NCBI GenBank assembly: GCA_046094505.1
Contig: JBJTHN010000001.1
Span: 1-64,000 of the forward strand
Direction of reading: 5' to 3'
DNA length: 64,000 nt
Origin: RFTU01 sp046094505
GTDB lineage: Bacteria > Pseudomonadota > Gammaproteobacteria > Burkholderiales > Burkholderiaceae_C
Shown here: piece by piece, positions 1 to 8,375 of the stretch
How the letters are laid out: the number at the start of each line of letters is the position of its first letter
How positions within the stretch are numbered: the stretch's first letter is position 1
Notes under the pieces: generated by a model
What the model saw: the letters and a program-made list of their open reading frames with translations, nothing else
Told to the model about the DNA's origin: nothing
Databases searched by the model: none
Made by a program: the position numbers and the translations under genes

Positions 1-174
1 GGTGGGGGCCCCGGACGGCGGGGCCACGCAGGCTTGCTGCCACCAAAAGGCACCCGCGCCGGCGACCAGACCCAGGGCTCCGACACCCAACCACCGACGG
101 CGGTGGTTTGAGGCTTGGGCGGGCTGGGCCGGTGAAGGGTCGCTGGGCTGGGGGGCTTGGGGGCTTGTACTCAT
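1..174 (-). CDS. Membrane-anchored protein, N-terminal 58 codons only (possibly TlpA/thioredoxin-like)
   Basis: The gene runs off the left edge of the window, so only its first 58 codons are present. The start ATG at 174 overlaps the stop of the upstream gene as ATGA, which implies translational coupling. The visible protein has about 24 Pro/Gln/Ala-rich residues, an Arg cluster (HRRRW), then a hydrophobic stretch of about 20 residues (LGVGALGLVAGAGAFWW). This looks like an uncleaved N-terminal anchor with a periplasmic C-terminal domain. A TlpA-type thioredoxin-like protein is a guess from gene order in related bacteria; no CxxC is within the visible part. Confidence 0.6.
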   Translation of the reverse strand, partial: MSTSPQAPQPSDPSPAQPAQASNHRRRWLGVGALGLVAGAGAFWWQQACVAPPSGAPT

Positions 175-767
175 GGTGTCGGGGCCTGGAGCAGTTGCGT
201 CAAGCCCGCCAGTGTGCCGCGCCAGCGCAGGCCGCGGGCGTCGGGCTTCAGAGCACCCTTGAGGTCGTCGGGTGACCACACCGAGATCTCGATCGGCACC
301 ACAGTGCCGATGGCCGGGCAGGGGACCTGCAGGCCGATCACCGGAACCGGCTCGCGTCCGCGTCCGCTGCGCTGGCCGGTTTCGAAGGGCACGCCCTGGT
401 TGAGCAGGGCCAATTCCGGCCCGGTGGGGTCGTCGGTGTACAGGTCCAGCAGGATCGGGGAATGCGCCGAGGCGGTACCACGCCAGACGGCACCGCCCAC
501 ATGGGGGTCGAAGTCCTGCAAGCGTCGCATCCACTGGGAGGCCAGCTCCCGCAGGGCGCGCAGGGCTGCCGGCTGGGTGTCGGCATGAAACAGCGCCAGG
601 TGCTCGCGCACCGCGTCCTCGAGTTCGAGGTGGTCGGGCATGGGCAGGCCGCGCTGGCCCGCCACACCCAGGTGTTCGGCGGCCTTGCGGCAGGCCGCGG
701 CGTAATCCAAGCCGTGCTCCACGATCCAGGTGGCGGCTGATGCGGCGATCTCTGCGGTGCTGTTCAT
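171..767 (-). CDS. Conserved protein of unknown function
   Basis: This 198-residue soluble protein has no signal peptide or membrane segment. I do not recognise a family with certainty. The N-terminal 100 residues look helical. The middle carries HVGGAVWRGTASAHSPI then LLDLYTDDP, which loosely recalls the GG and acidic motifs of nucleotidyltransferase-fold proteins, but the resemblance is too weak for a call. The C-terminal half is beta-rich. The start ATG at 767 overlaps the mtgA stop and its own stop overlaps the next gene's start. It is therefore inside a tightly coupled operon running aroE-mtgA-this gene-membrane-anchored protein. Confidence 0.75.
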   Translation of the reverse strand: MNSTAEIAASAATWIVEHGLDYAAACRKAAEHLGVAGQRGLPMPDHLELEDAVREHLALFHADTQPAALRALRELASQWMRRLQDFDPHVGGAVWRGTASAHSPILLDLYTDDPTGPELALLNQGVPFETGQRSGRGREPVPVIGLQVPCPAIGTVVPIEISVWSPDDLKGALKPDARGLRWRGTLAGLTQLLQAPTP

Positions 768-1480
768 GGGCGAACCCCGGTGGGCAGCTTCACTGCGGGC
801 ATGCGCGCGGCGATGGTCTCGGAGCGGCTGGACAGGTAAGGCGACTGCGGCAGGCGTTCAAAGCGCCTGGGCGCGGGCAGCATCACCGCCAGCCGCGCTG
901 CCTGCAGCGCCTGCAGTTCATGCGGGCGCAGCCGGAAGTAGTGCTCCGCCGCCGCTTGCGCGCCGTACACCCCTTCGCCCCATTCCACCGTGTTGAGGTA
1001 GAGCTCCAGGATGCGGGCCTTGCTCAGGCTGGCCTCCAGAGCCCAGGTGATCGCGGCTTCCTGCCCTTTGCGCCAATAGGTGCGCTCCCCACTGAGGAAC
1101 AGGTTCTTGGCCAGTTGCTGCGTGATGGTGGAGCCACCCACCGGCCGCTCGGGGCTGCGGCGTTCGTTGCGCCCGCGCGCCTTGTCGATGGCCTCCCAGT
1201 CCAAGCCTTGGTGGTCCACGAAGCCGGCGTCCTCGCTGGCGATCACCGCGCGCGGCAAGACACTGCCCATCTCGCGCAGGTCCATCCAGTTTTGGTTCCA
1301 GGCCAGGCGCCCGTCGCGCTGCAGGATGCGCAGCGCCTGTGTGCGCTGAAAGGTGCTGGAGGCGGTGTCCAGGTGGGCCATCAGGGCGGTTCGGCCCAGG
1401 AAGTACAGCTGCAGCGCCGCCAGGCTGATCAAGAGCAGAGCCAGCAGACGGCCCAGTTGCTGCAAGCCGGCGCGAATCAT
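764..1480 (-). CDS. mtgA: Monofunctional biosynthetic peptidoglycan transglycosylase MtgA
   Basis: This enzyme polymerises lipid II into glycan strands at the periplasmic face of the inner membrane (GT51 family). The 238-residue length fits the family. One N-terminal membrane anchor lies at about residues 8-30. The catalytic signature EDAGFVDHQG places the catalytic Glu at 83, and GGSTITQQLAKNLFLS follows at about 115-130, with the further GT51 block ILELYLNTVEWGEGVYG. There is no transpeptidase domain, which separates it from class A PBPs. Its start overlaps the aroE stop (ATGA) and its stop overlaps the next gene's start. Confidence 0.95.
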   Translation of the reverse strand: MIRAGLQQLGRLLALLLISLAALQLYFLGRTALMAHLDTASSTFQRTQALRILQRDGRLAWNQNWMDLREMGSVLPRAVIASEDAGFVDHQGLDWEAIDKARGRNERRSPERPVGGSTITQQLAKNLFLSGERTYWRKGQEAAITWALEASLSKARILELYLNTVEWGEGVYGAQAAAEHYFRLRPHELQALQAARLAVMLPAPRRFERLPQSPYLSSRSETIAARMPAVKLPTGVRP

Positions 1481-2355
1481 GTGCGGGGGCTGGCTGCCAT
1501 GCGTTGTCGCAGGGCGGACAAGACCGCGGCCGTGTTGGGCGGACGCACCCCGCGCCAGAACTCAAAGGCATGCGCCGCCTGTTCGACCAGCATGCCCAGA
1601 CCATCGCGCGCTTGGGCGCCTTGGCTCTGTGCCCAACGAAGGAAGGCTTGCGCAGCAGGCCCATACATCATGTCCACCGCTAGGCCGCCGGGCCTGAGGA
1701 TGCCTTCGGCGACTGGGGCAACGGCGCCGGCCATGCTGCTGGCCGTTCCATTGACCAAGACCTCACAGCCTGCTGCGCCACACAGCTCGGCGGCCTCGTG
1801 CAGCCCACCACCCAGCACCGTGCTGCCGTGCTCGCGCGCCCAAGCCGCGTGCGCGGTGGCCAGCGCCACCGCCTTGTGCGCCGTGCGGTTGACCACCACC
1901 ACCTTGGCCGGCCGCGCTGCCAGCAAAGGCCCCAACACCCCGGCCGCTGCACCACCAGCGCCCACCAGCAGCACCGTGCAGCCCTTGAGCGGCAGACCCG
2001 CATGCAGCTGGATGTCGGCCACGAGTCCCAAGCCATCGGTGTTCTCGGCGCACCAGCCCGCTTCGTCAAACCGCACGGTGTTGGCGGCCTGCGCCAACTG
2101 CACGCGTGCACTGCAGTGCGTCACCAAGCCGGGCACCTCAAACTTGAACGGCACGGTCACGTTGCAGCCGCACGCGCCGGCGGCAGCCCAGTCCCGCAGG
2201 GTTTGGGCAAAGCCATCCAAGGGTGACTCGACCCGCCCGTAGTCGATGGCCTGTCCCGTTTGGCGCGCGAACTCACCGTGGATAAAGGGCGACTGGCTGT
2301 GGGCCACGGGGTGGCCGATCACGGCGTAACGGTCTGGCTGCGCGGGTCCCGTCAT
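1477..2355 (-). CDS. aroE: Shikimate dehydrogenase AroE
   Basis: AroE reduces 3-dehydroshikimate to shikimate with NADPH in the chorismate pathway, in the cytoplasm. At 292 residues it is slightly longer than the E. coli enzyme. The substrate site GHPVAHSQSPFIH is at about 14-26. The catalytic Lys lies in NVTVPFK (about K71), ENTDGLG supplies the catalytic Asp region, the nucleotide-binding loop is VGAGGAAAGV, and the NADP-specific NRTAHK follows it. It lies 2 bp downstream of the RNB nuclease stop-to-start junction and overlaps mtgA by 4 bp, so the three genes are probably cotranscribed. Confidence 0.96.
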   Translation of the reverse strand: MTGPAQPDRYAVIGHPVAHSQSPFIHGEFARQTGQAIDYGRVESPLDGFAQTLRDWAAAGACGCNVTVPFKFEVPGLVTHCSARVQLAQAANTVRFDEAGWCAENTDGLGLVADIQLHAGLPLKGCTVLLVGAGGAAAGVLGPLLAARPAKVVVVNRTAHKAVALATAHAAWAREHGSTVLGGGLHEAAELCGAAGCEVLVNGTASSMAGAVAPVAEGILRPGGLAVDMMYGPAAQAFLRWAQSQGAQARDGLGMLVEQAAHAFEFWRGVRPPNTAAVLSALRQRMAASPRT

Positions 2356-2357
2356 CT

Positions 2358-4502
2358 TCAGGATGCTGTGCTGTGGGTGTCTGGGCTCGACGTCGCTGAC
2401 CCTGCGGCCGCTGGATCCGCCAAAGACCCCTCGTCGGCTTGTACGTCAATGGCCAGGGCCAGCGGCGCAGAGGCTTGGCTCAGGTCTTCATCGTCTTCGG
2501 CGCTCCCATCTGCCGGCGCTGCTTGGCCCGGCCCGGCTTCATCCAGCCTGGCCAGCAGCGTGGCGTGCACATCCAGCGTCAAGAGGTCCAGGCCCTGCAC
2601 CCGGGCCATCAGGCGCGCGCCGCGCGGCAAGGGCTCCGCCCCGGCCACCTTGAAGACCAGGGGCAACTCCTCGGCCCGCACCAATCCGTCCTTGAGCACG
2701 GTGGCCGGCACTTCGTTGACCGCGTTTTGCTGCAGCCAGCGCAAGGTCCAGTAGCGTTCAACACCGCGCTGAAAGTCCGCATAGGCGGTGTAGGCCGCAT
2801 CGAATGACGACACCACCGAGAAGAGTTGCGCGTCCTTGGGCTTGAAGGGTGCAGCCAGCGCCGCGGTGCGGCCGTGGCGCGCGCAGGCGATGATTTGCCA
2901 CTGGTTGACCAGGTCCACATAGCGGCGCAGCGGCGAAGAGGCCCAGGTGTAGTGGCTCACGCCCATGCCGGCGTGCGGTGCGGGCTTGGTACCCATGCGC
3001 ACCTTGATGCCTGGTGCGAGGCTGGCCTGGCTGCGGTAGATGCCCGGCACGCCCAGTTCGGCCAGCCACGCACCCCAACTGCTGTTGGCCAGGATCATCA
3101 ACTCGGCCACCAGCAGGTCCAGGGGAGACCCGCGGCGGCGCTGGCTGATGAGCACCGTTTCGGCGCCGTGCGGCGGCTCCTCCTGGGTGCCGTCGCGCCC
3201 TTCGAGCTTGAAGCTGAAGTCAGGGCGGTTGAAGGTCTCGGGCTTGCCGCGCACGGCTTCGCGCTGCACCTTGAGGTGTTGGGCCAGGCGAAAGCTGAAG
3301 GCCAGTTCGCGGTGAAAGGGGATGGAAACGCTGCCGGTGGAGCCGGTGGGCGTCTGTGCATCGGCAGCGCCTTCCAACACCGCGGCCAGCGAGGCCTCGC
3401 TGATGTGCGCCTCCAGGTGGTCGTGGCGCAGGTTGGCGGCAACCTCCACGCGCTCCAGGCGTGTCACGCGTTCGCGCACTTCCAGCGTGGCCTCGTCCAG
3501 GGTGATGTACAGGCTGACGGTGGGGCTGGCCCGCCCCTGCACCAGGGTGTAGGCCTGCACGACCTCATCGGGCAGCATCGTCAGCTTGTGCCCAGGCATG
3601 TAGACCGTGGACAGCCTCCGCGCCGCCAGTTGATCGACCGGAGTGCCCGGTGCAATGGCCAAGGCCGGTGCCGCGATGTGGATGCCCAGCACCACCGTGC
3701 CGCTGCCCAGGCCCCGCACCGAGATGGCGTCGTCGATTTCGGTGGTGCTGGAGTCGTCGATCGAGAACGCCTGCACGCCTTCGGCCAGGGGCAGGTCCGG
3801 TGGCGCCTCGGGTGCGGCCACCGCAGGAAAGCCGGTGCCCTTGGGGAAGAACTCGAAAAGAAAGCGTTTCCAGTGGAACTGATAGGGGCTGTCGATGGCG
3901 CCCGCGTCCTTGAGCAGGTCCAGAGGCGAGCGCTGGCTGTGGCGCGAAGCCTCCACCACCGCCTTGTACTCCGGCGCGTTCTTGTCGGGCTTGAACAGAA
4001 TCCGGTACAGCTGCTCGCGCACAGGCACCGGGCATTGGCCTTGCACCAGTTCCTGCGTCCACTGCTCGATTTGGGCGGCCACCTGCTTTTTGCGCTCGAT
4101 GCCCAGCAGCGCGGCCTTGAGCGTGTCCTCCGAGGACTTGCGGAACAGCCCCTTGCCCATGCGGCGGAAGTAGTGCGGCGCCTCAAACAGACAGATCAAG
4201 GCGGCGGCTTGGTGCACCGCATCGGCCTTGGGGTCGAAATAGTCGCGGGCGAGGTCGGCAAAGCCGAAGTCGCCCTCAGGAGCGAACTCCCAGGCCAGGT
4301 TCAGGTCGATGTCATCGGACAGGGCCCGAGCCTGGTTGAGCAATTCAGACGGAGAGGGCTGGGCAAAGCGCAGCAGCACATGGGCGGCCTTGACCTTCAC
4401 ACGCTTGCCCGATTCGAGCTCGACCTGCATCGAACTCTCCGCTTCGGACATCACACGGCCGGCCAGAAATTTGCCAGCCTCATCAAAGAGGGCGTAATTC
4501 AC
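2358..4502 (-). CDS. RNase II/RNase R-family exoribonuclease (RNB domain)
   Basis: The 714-residue protein carries an RNB catalytic domain and is expected to be a 3'-5' exoribonuclease. The signature FSIDDSSTTEIDDAISV lies at about residues 247-263, and MPGHKLTMLPDEVVQAYTLV follows. The C-terminal half includes the conserved HYTWASSPLRRYVDLVNQWQ block. It lacks the long Lys-rich tail of RNase R. The acidic cluster reads E-I-D-D where E. coli RNase II has D-M-D-D, so one of the four catalytic Asp positions is Glu. The chosen start is GTG at 4502; there is no nearby in-frame ATG. Only 2 bp separate it from aroE. Confidence 0.9.
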   Translation of the reverse strand: MNYALFDEAGKFLAGRVMSEAESSMQVELESGKRVKVKAAHVLLRFAQPSPSELLNQARALSDDIDLNLAWEFAPEGDFGFADLARDYFDPKADAVHQAAALICLFEAPHYFRRMGKGLFRKSSEDTLKAALLGIERKKQVAAQIEQWTQELVQGQCPVPVREQLYRILFKPDKNAPEYKAVVEASRHSQRSPLDLLKDAGAIDSPYQFHWKRFLFEFFPKGTGFPAVAAPEAPPDLPLAEGVQAFSIDDSSTTEIDDAISVRGLGSGTVVLGIHIAAPALAIAPGTPVDQLAARRLSTVYMPGHKLTMLPDEVVQAYTLVQGRASPTVSLYITLDEATLEVRERVTRLERVEVAANLRHDHLEAHISEASLAAVLEGAADAQTPTGSTGSVSIPFHRELAFSFRLAQHLKVQREAVRGKPETFNRPDFSFKLEGRDGTQEEPPHGAETVLISQRRRGSPLDLLVAELMILANSSWGAWLAELGVPGIYRSQASLAPGIKVRMGTKPAPHAGMGVSHYTWASSPLRRYVDLVNQWQIIACARHGRTAALAAPFKPKDAQLFSVVSSFDAAYTAYADFQRGVERYWTLRWLQQNAVNEVPATVLKDGLVRAEELPLVFKVAGAEPLPRGARLMARVQGLDLLTLDVHATLLARLDEAGPGQAAPADGSAEDDEDLSQASAPLALAIDVQADEGSLADPAAAGSATSSPDTHSTAS

Positions 4503-4553
4503 CCACGAATTGTCGGCGGTTTTTGCGGCGGCCTGGGGTGATCGGCAAGGCCC

Positions 4554-5303
4554 TTAAATGGTCAAGCCGCCGGCCACCTCAATCACCGCACCATTGATGT
4601 AGCTGGCATCGTCGCTGGCCAAAAAGGCGTAGACGCCGGCGATCTCTTCGGGCTTGCCCAGGCGGCGCAGGGGGACCTCTTGGGTCATTTCAGCCAAGAC
4701 CTTCTCGGGGATGGTGTCCAGGATGTGGGTGGCCACAAAGCCCGGCGCCACCGCGTTCACCCGCACCCCTTTGGGTCCGAGCTCGCGGCTCCAGGTTTTG
4801 GTGAAGCCGATCACCCCGAACTTGCTGGCTGCATAGTTGGTTTGCCCGAAGTTGCCGTACAGGCCCACGATGGAACTGGCATTGAGGATCACACCACTGC
4901 CCTGCAGGACCATTTGATCGGCCACGGCTTGGCTGCAATGGAACACCCCTCGCAGGTTGACATCGATCACCCGGTCGAACTGCTCCAGGGTCATCTTCTG
5001 CAAGCGCGCGTCTTGGGTGATGCCGGCGTTGTTCACCAGCACATCCACGCGGCCAAACTGGGCCTTCACCGCGGCCACCATGGCATCCACTTGGGGCCGG
5101 TCGGTGACGCTGAGCGCAAAGCCCGTGGAGCGCGGGGCCGCACCGCCCAAACGGCGGCACTCGGCCACGGCCGCGTCCACATCGGCTTGTCGCAGGTCAC
5201 ACACCACCACCAGCGCGCCCTCGGCGGCAAATCGGCTTGCCGTGGCCAGGCCTATGCCCTGGCCCGCGCCGGTGATGATGCAAACCTTATCCAGCAGTTT
5301 CAT
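4554..5303 (-). CDS. fabG: Short-chain dehydrogenase, FabG-like 3-oxoacyl-ACP reductase
   Basis: This is a classical SDR of about 249 residues with the cofactor loop GAGQGIG near the N-terminus, the structural NNAG, the catalytic Ser in NASSIVG and the YAASK active site. Its closest match in character is beta-ketoacyl-ACP reductase, which reduces 3-oxoacyl thioesters with NADPH. It could equally be an acetoacetyl-CoA reductase-type enzyme, since it is not beside fabD or acpP. I chose ATG 5303 (MKLLDK); a TTG at 5315 would overlap the metalloprotease stop as TTGA and add four residues. It follows the metalloprotease gene by 8 bp. Confidence 0.85.
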   Translation of the reverse strand: MKLLDKVCIITGAGQGIGLATASRFAAEGALVVVCDLRQADVDAAVAECRRLGGAAPRSTGFALSVTDRPQVDAMVAAVKAQFGRVDVLVNNAGITQDARLQKMTLEQFDRVIDVNLRGVFHCSQAVADQMVLQGSGVILNASSIVGLYGNFGQTNYAASKFGVIGFTKTWSRELGPKGVRVNAVAPGFVATHILDTIPEKVLAEMTQEVPLRRLGKPEEIAGVYAFLASDDASYINGAVIEVAGGLTI

Positions 5304-5311
5304 CGTGGCTG

Positions 5312-8287
5312 TCAAACGCCTTGCTTGTTCAGCGGGGCCTTCAGCGCCTCGCTGATCATTGCCAAGCTGTCCTCCAAGTGCGCGCGCGCCATATTCGACC
5401 AGCCGCCGGCGCTCAGGGCGCCACGCAGCTCCGACTCCAGCTGCCGTGCCACCATGCGGTTGACCGCTGGCGCATCGGCGTTGCCGCTGGAGGCGGCAGG
5501 CCGCAGCAGGCCCGAGGCCAGTCGCTTGATGTGTTCACGCTGCAGGTTTCGCCGCAGGCTATCCACTTCTCGGCCGCTGGTCTTGCCATCGCGCAACTCC
5601 GCCCAAATGGCTCCGCTCAAGCGCGTTTGCACATCGGCAAAGCTCATCAGGGCCTTGGGGTTTTCAACCTTGTGCTCGGCGTCGGCCATGCGTGAAGCCA
5701 GGGCCTCGCTCATCAGCGCGTCCAGCGCGCTGCGCTGTACGCCCAGCACCGTTTGCGCCAGGCTGTAGTCGGTGGAGGTTAGGCTGCGCGCGGAACTGCG
5801 GTCGAGCTGGTCAATGCCCAGGCGGCTCAAGATCTTCGGGTCGAACTTGAAGCTTTGGGTGGTGAACAGCTCGTTGACCACAAAGTTCAGCGCCTCGCGC
5901 TGGCGCGCGGCCGGCACCGGTGCAATCAAGGGCTCGTTCTTGCCCGCCAGTGCACGCGAATGGATGGAGCCGCCCACGTAGCGTGTGGCCAGCGGCACCG
6001 TGGCGTTGATACCGGCGAACACCCGCTGCAGCACGCGGCGGTAGATCGTCATGTCATCGTTGGCTGCCAGGGTGCGGGCCTGGGTGCGGTTCCACAGTTC
6101 GCGCGACAGCTTCATCTGCCGTTGGGCATAGGCCAAGGGATCGTCGCCCAGGTCGTAGCGGTTGACCAGCGGGTCGGGCGTGGAAGCGTCCTCGTCGGTG
6201 GCGTAGGCCAGTGAGATGTCGGTGTCGCTGCGCTGCGCAATGGCGGCCAAGCCGGAGGCCTCGCGGTCGGCCGGGAAGTCTCGGTAGCCGTACTCGATGG
6301 CCCACATGTCGTAGGCGCCCAGGCTGCCCATCTGCAGGTCGGCGTCGGCCTCATCGGCCAGGGGCAGGTTCAGGGCGTTGTAGTCCATCACTGAGTTGGA
6401 CACACCGCGCAAGGCTGTGAAGGCCTTGTCGCGCAACTGGCTGCGGGTGATACCGGTTGAAGCCTTGAAGTTGTGGCGCAGGCCCAGGGCGTGGCCGATT
6501 TCGTGCATCGTCACATCCTTGAGGCTGCCGGCGATGAAGCGGTCGGCTTCAGGGCCTTGTGGGTCGATCTGCCCGCGGGCCACCAACAATTCAAAGGCCA
6601 TTTCCGCCTGTTCCAAGGCCTCGTGGCCCAGCGTGCACAGGCTGTGATCGTGGGCCGCAGCCATGCCCGGCAGGCTGTAGGGCTGGGCAAAGTTCAGGCC
6701 TGCAGCGTGGCCGCCCGCTTCGGCTGACTGGCTGCCCAGGCGAGGCTGCGTGTCCGTGATGCGGTTGCGGCCGATGCGCACCCAGTTCTCCGGAATGATG
6801 GACGCACCGCGCAGGATCTCACCGGTGCGCGGGTCGGCCTGGCTGGGGCCCACGGCCGTGGCGCCCGGGCCCTCGATGGCGAACCAGCGCACGGCCAGCA
6901 GCCGGGTGCCCTCCAGGGTGCTCCAGTCGGCGTTGTCAGCTTGCTGCTCCACCACGATGGCATTGCGCCAACCGGCTTTCTCAAAGGCCTTGTTCCACTC
7001 CAGGATGCCGGCCTTGATGGGCTCGCGCCACTTCACTGGAATGTTGCGGTCCATCACCACGCGGATGGGCTCTTTGGGCTCCGACACCTCAGCCGTGGGG
7101 TCCTTCTTTTCCAAGCGCCAGCGCTTGATGTGGTGGGTGCGGCGGTCGCCGCCGGCATCCTTGCCGAAGTCCATGAAGGACTCGGTGAAGTAGCCCACGC
7201 GTTGGTCGGCCGCGCGCACCGCCATGGGTGTGGCCGGCAGCGGCGCCATGGTGTAGGTGTGGCCCAGGAACAGGCTGCGCGGATCGGGCACCACCGTGGG
7301 CGGAGAGGGCATGGCCGCCGGGTTTGGCGTGGCGCCACCCGGGCCGCCGGGCGGCGTGGAGGGCAGCTTGGGAATGGCGAAGTGCTGGCGCACCGTGAAG
7401 CTCGTGCCTTGGGCGTTGCTTGTGCTCTTGACGATGCCCGAGTTGGCGCGGTCCAGGGTGTAGGGCAGACGGTAAGAGCCTTCCAGGCGGGTCTGCGCAC
7501 CGGTGAGGTCGCCGCCCAGCAGGGTATTGGCGTCCACCAGGATCGACTTGCGTTCGGGGTGCGGTGCCGAGGCAGCGGGTGCAGTGGCCAGCAGGCTGTC
7601 GGAGTAGCTTTCCTCCAGGGCTTTGGCCAGCGGCGTATTGGCCGGGGCGCGCACCTTCACATTTTTGGCGATCAACTGAACCGTATTGCCCACCTTGCGC
7701 AACGCCACCACTTGGCTGCCGCCCATGAGGCCGGGCCAAAAAAAGCGCTCGCCCAGGCCATTGGCCACCGAGACGGCAAAGAAGAAGGGCTTGTCCATCG
7801 CAGCGGCGGGGATCTCCATCCACACCTTGTCGTCCTTGGTCCACACCGGCAAGAAGCCGTCGCTGCGCTTGGCGTCGCGGATGACCTCGGCAAAGGCCGG
7901 TGGGCTGCCGGCTGCAGCCGAACGTGCCGCTTGTGCAGCGGCGATGGCCGCCGCATTGGGGGTGCCCGGTGCGGCAGCACCGGCGGATGCGCCAGGCGCT
8001 GCGGGCGCGGTGGCGCCAGCGGCTGCAGCCGGGCGGGCGGGTGTGGCCGCAGCGGCTGCTGTTGGCGCGGCTGCGGGCTTGGCGGCGGCAGCCGGTGCAG
8101 CCGGTGCAGCCGGTGCAGCCGGTGCATTAGCAGCCGTGCCTTGCGGGGCCGTCGGGTTTTGGGCGCAGGCCACGAGCAGCGTTGCCAAGGCAGCCGCCAT
8201 CCACGGATAGGGTGCGCGTGCCAGGTGTGGGGGCAAGGCGGTGGCAGTAGCGGCCTTCGCCGAGGCTGCGCGATGCAGGTGCTTCAT
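5312..8287 (-). CDS. Zinc-dependent metalloprotease, predicted lipoprotein (DUF5117/DUF4953 type)
   Basis: This large predicted extracytoplasmic protease has about 991 residues from ATG 8287 (MKHLHR); an in-frame ATG nine codons upstream is less likely. A hydrophobic segment ends in LLVAC, a plausible lipobox, so it is probably lipid-anchored. A low-complexity Ala/Pro stretch of roughly 90 residues follows, encoded partly by a 9-bp tandem repeat. The zinc site HEIGHALGLRHNF (HExxHxxGxxH) sits about two thirds of the way along, followed by SVMDYN, which supplies the Met-turn. The architecture matches the DUF5117-DUF4953 metzincin-like family. Natural substrates are unknown. Confidence 0.88.
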   Translation of the reverse strand: MKHLHRAASAKAATATALPPHLARAPYPWMAAALATLLVACAQNPTAPQGTAANAPAAPAAPAAPAAAAKPAAAPTAAAAATPARPAAAAGATAPAAPGASAGAAAPGTPNAAAIAAAQAARSAAAGSPPAFAEVIRDAKRSDGFLPVWTKDDKVWMEIPAAAMDKPFFFAVSVANGLGERFFWPGLMGGSQVVALRKVGNTVQLIAKNVKVRAPANTPLAKALEESYSDSLLATAPAASAPHPERKSILVDANTLLGGDLTGAQTRLEGSYRLPYTLDRANSGIVKSTSNAQGTSFTVRQHFAIPKLPSTPPGGPGGATPNPAAMPSPPTVVPDPRSLFLGHTYTMAPLPATPMAVRAADQRVGYFTESFMDFGKDAGGDRRTHHIKRWRLEKKDPTAEVSEPKEPIRVVMDRNIPVKWREPIKAGILEWNKAFEKAGWRNAIVVEQQADNADWSTLEGTRLLAVRWFAIEGPGATAVGPSQADPRTGEILRGASIIPENWVRIGRNRITDTQPRLGSQSAEAGGHAAGLNFAQPYSLPGMAAAHDHSLCTLGHEALEQAEMAFELLVARGQIDPQGPEADRFIAGSLKDVTMHEIGHALGLRHNFKASTGITRSQLRDKAFTALRGVSNSVMDYNALNLPLADEADADLQMGSLGAYDMWAIEYGYRDFPADREASGLAAIAQRSDTDISLAYATDEDASTPDPLVNRYDLGDDPLAYAQRQMKLSRELWNRTQARTLAANDDMTIYRRVLQRVFAGINATVPLATRYVGGSIHSRALAGKNEPLIAPVPAARQREALNFVVNELFTTQSFKFDPKILSRLGIDQLDRSSARSLTSTDYSLAQTVLGVQRSALDALMSEALASRMADAEHKVENPKALMSFADVQTRLSGAIWAELRDGKTSGREVDSLRRNLQREHIKRLASGLLRPAASSGNADAPAVNRMVARQLESELRGALSAGGWSNMARAHLEDSLAMISEALKAPLNKQGV
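8092..8127. repeat. 9-bp tandem repeat, four units, inside the metalloprotease gene
   Basis: Three exact copies of CCGGTGCAG and a fourth with one mismatch (CCGGTGCAT) run head to tail. On the coding (minus) strand they encode an Ala-Pro-Ala periodicity in the low-complexity linker. Copy-number change in units of 9 bp would keep the reading frame. Confidence 0.85.
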
Positions 8288-8375
8288 TCGAGTCCTTCTG
8301 GGGGTGAAATCCAAACCGTTAACCTTACCCCAAGGCGGGGCATGCAGGCCACGGTGCCTTCCACGACCCCAGGGG

